64,000 nucleotides of DNA from contig OZ253669.1 of NCBI GenBank assembly GCA_965263375.1, forward strand, positions 1,922,001 to 1,986,000. The letters run 5' to 3'. Origin of the DNA: JAJFFW01 sp965263375. GTDB lineage: Bacteria > Pseudomonadota > Alphaproteobacteria > Caulobacterales > Parvularculaceae. Made by a program: the position numbers and the translations under genes. Every line of letters begins with the position of its first letter. Position 1 is the stretch's first letter. A model generated the notes under the pieces. The model made no database searches and was not told the origin of the DNA. It saw only the letters and a list, made by a program, of their open reading frames with translations. Below, piece by piece: positions 63,188 to 64,000 of this stretch.

Positions 63188-64000
63188 ATGCCTGATGCGA
63201 CATCAAATGATCTAAAAGCGCCGACCCTGTCTTCGCTGCCGTTTGATATTGCGCGGGCCATGACTGAGGCTACGACCCTGCCCGCGGCAAGTATCTTGCT
63301 GTCTATGGCGCCAAGCGGCGACGGACATCCCGTTGTTGTGTGTCCCCCTTTTCTCGCTGACGACGCGAGCACCACCTTTTTACGGAATTATTTAAAGTCA
63401 AAGAATTACTATGTGCACGGTTGGAATTTAGGGGTCAATCTTGGCCCTCAAATCCTCGGTGACGGCTCTGAACTTCTCGCCAAACGCGTGATTGAAGTCC
63501 ATGAAAAGCAAAACCGCAAAGTATCCCTGGTAGGCTGGAGCCTCGGGGGGGTTATGGCGCGCGAGCTTGCAAAAATTATTCCCGATCATATTCGCCAAGT
63601 TATCACTTTAGGCAGCCCAATCTCAGGCAATACTGACGGGGTGAACAGCAATGTGCGTTGGGTCCTTCAACAAGTTTCCGGCTATGAGGAAGACAGTGTT
63701 GACTGGCAAAATTTAGTACACGAAATTCATTTGCCGCCCAAAGACGTTCCCAGTACCTCCATTTACACAAAATCCGACGCAATTGTCTCCTGGCGGATCT
63801 GTCAGGAATACCCATCCGATTTCACGGACAATATTGAAATTTACGGCAGCCATTTGGGACTTGGCGTAAACCCTGCTGTGTACTTTGCTGTAGCGGACCG
63901 CCTAGCGCTACCAGAAAATGAATGGAGCCCGTTTGATCGCACAGCCTCTATTTGGCGTCGAGCCATGTACCCATCTAGCGGGCATAACACTTCCGGTGCT
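63188..64000 (+). CDS. Alpha/beta hydrolase, 3'-truncated by window edge
   Basis: The frame is open from the ATG at 63188 to the last base, 271 codons. The nucleophile elbow is VGWSLGGVMARELA (Ser near residue 120, GxSxG). HPVVVCPPFLADD precedes it, the oxyanion-hole strand typical of the fold. The later YTKSDAIVSWR and a His in IYGSHLGLGVNP supply the Asp and His of the triad. It may act as lipase, esterase or thioesterase on the products of the cluster; mycobacteria have lipQ at the corresponding place. The C-terminus lies beyond the window, so length and family subclass stay open. Confidence 0.8.
   Translation, partial: MPDATSNDLKAPTLSSLPFDIARAMTEATTLPAASILLSMAPSGDGHPVVVCPPFLADDASTTFLRNYLKSKNYYVHGWNLGVNLGPQILGDGSELLAKRVIEVHEKQNRKVSLVGWSLGGVMARELAKIIPDHIRQVITLGSPISGNTDGVNSNVRWVLQQVSGYEEDSVDWQNLVHEIHLPPKDVPSTSIYTKSDAIVSWRICQEYPSDFTDNIEIYGSHLGLGVNPAVYFAVADRLALPENEWSPFDRTASIWRRAMYPSSGHNTSGA

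Noticed and set aside
1..64000. Search for CRISPR arrays, insertion sequences, phage genes, tRNA and rRNA
   Set aside because: No regularly spaced repeats, transposase motifs, integrase motifs or tRNA-like T-loop patterns were seen by eye; a tool could still find a missed tRNA.

Overview
The window is about 64 kb of chromosome, moderate in GC by eye (close to 50%), densely packed and without mobile elements, tRNA/rRNA genes or CRISPR arrays that I can recognise. Gene order and families point to an alphaproteobacterium: comEC/gltX/gltA; murA-DUF2948-UPF0262-phosphatase-infA-maf-RNase E/G-yacG; guaB-rsmB-guaA; and holC-pepA divergent from lptF-lptG-lptD. DUF2948 and UPF0262 are essentially alphaproteobacterial families. 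LptF/LptG/LptD and TamA/TamB show a Gram-negative envelope. I cannot name the genus; a marine, heterotrophic, lipid-using lineage (Parvularculales/Hyphomonadales-like) is a guess.

Layout. 1-4.1 kb: competence protein ComEC (cut by the left edge, minus strand), glutamyl-tRNA synthetase and citrate synthase. 4.1-6.5 kb: branched-chain 2-oxoacid dehydrogenase E2 and leucine dehydrogenase. 6.6-9.9 kb: an unusual operon of sulfotransferase, paraoxonase-like lipoprotein and HpnA-like epimerase. 10.1-15.8 kb: tamA-tamB. 15.8-20.1 kb: an unknown membrane protein, trmFO and an SDR. 20.1-25.4 kb: the conserved housekeeping run yacG to murA, lacking the hisD usually found inside it. 25.5-26.8 kb: succinyl-CoA:3-ketoacid CoA-transferase.

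27.1-36.5 kb is the most distinctive accessory block: alkyl sulfatase, aldehyde dehydrogenase, GMC alcohol dehydrogenase and a TonB-dependent receptor on the minus strand, with a divergent LysR regulator and a good LysR-type operator between them. Read together these give uptake, desulfation and oxidation of long-chain alkyl sulfates to fatty acids. The products could enter beta-oxidation (the fadB/fadA pair at 52-55.4 kb).

36.6-44.4 kb is one long minus-strand run: ppx/gppA, rlmE, a DUF4288-like protein, guaB, a methyltransferase, rsmB, guaA. 44.6-51.9 kb holds holC-pepA and the divergent lptFGD. 56.1-64 kb is a plus-strand neutral-lipid cluster: HAD-PlsC fusion, GpsA, PlsB, wax ester synthase/DGAT and an alpha/beta hydrolase cut by the right edge. 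It contains most steps from dihydroxyacetone phosphate and acyl-CoA to triacylglycerol or wax, and recalls the mycobacterial plsB2-plsC-DGAT-lipQ neighbourhood.

Starts were moved inward from the longest open frame wherever a Shine-Dalgarno, signal peptide, family N-terminus or neighbour overlap supported it. All function calls rest on motif and family recognition by eye; no search was run.
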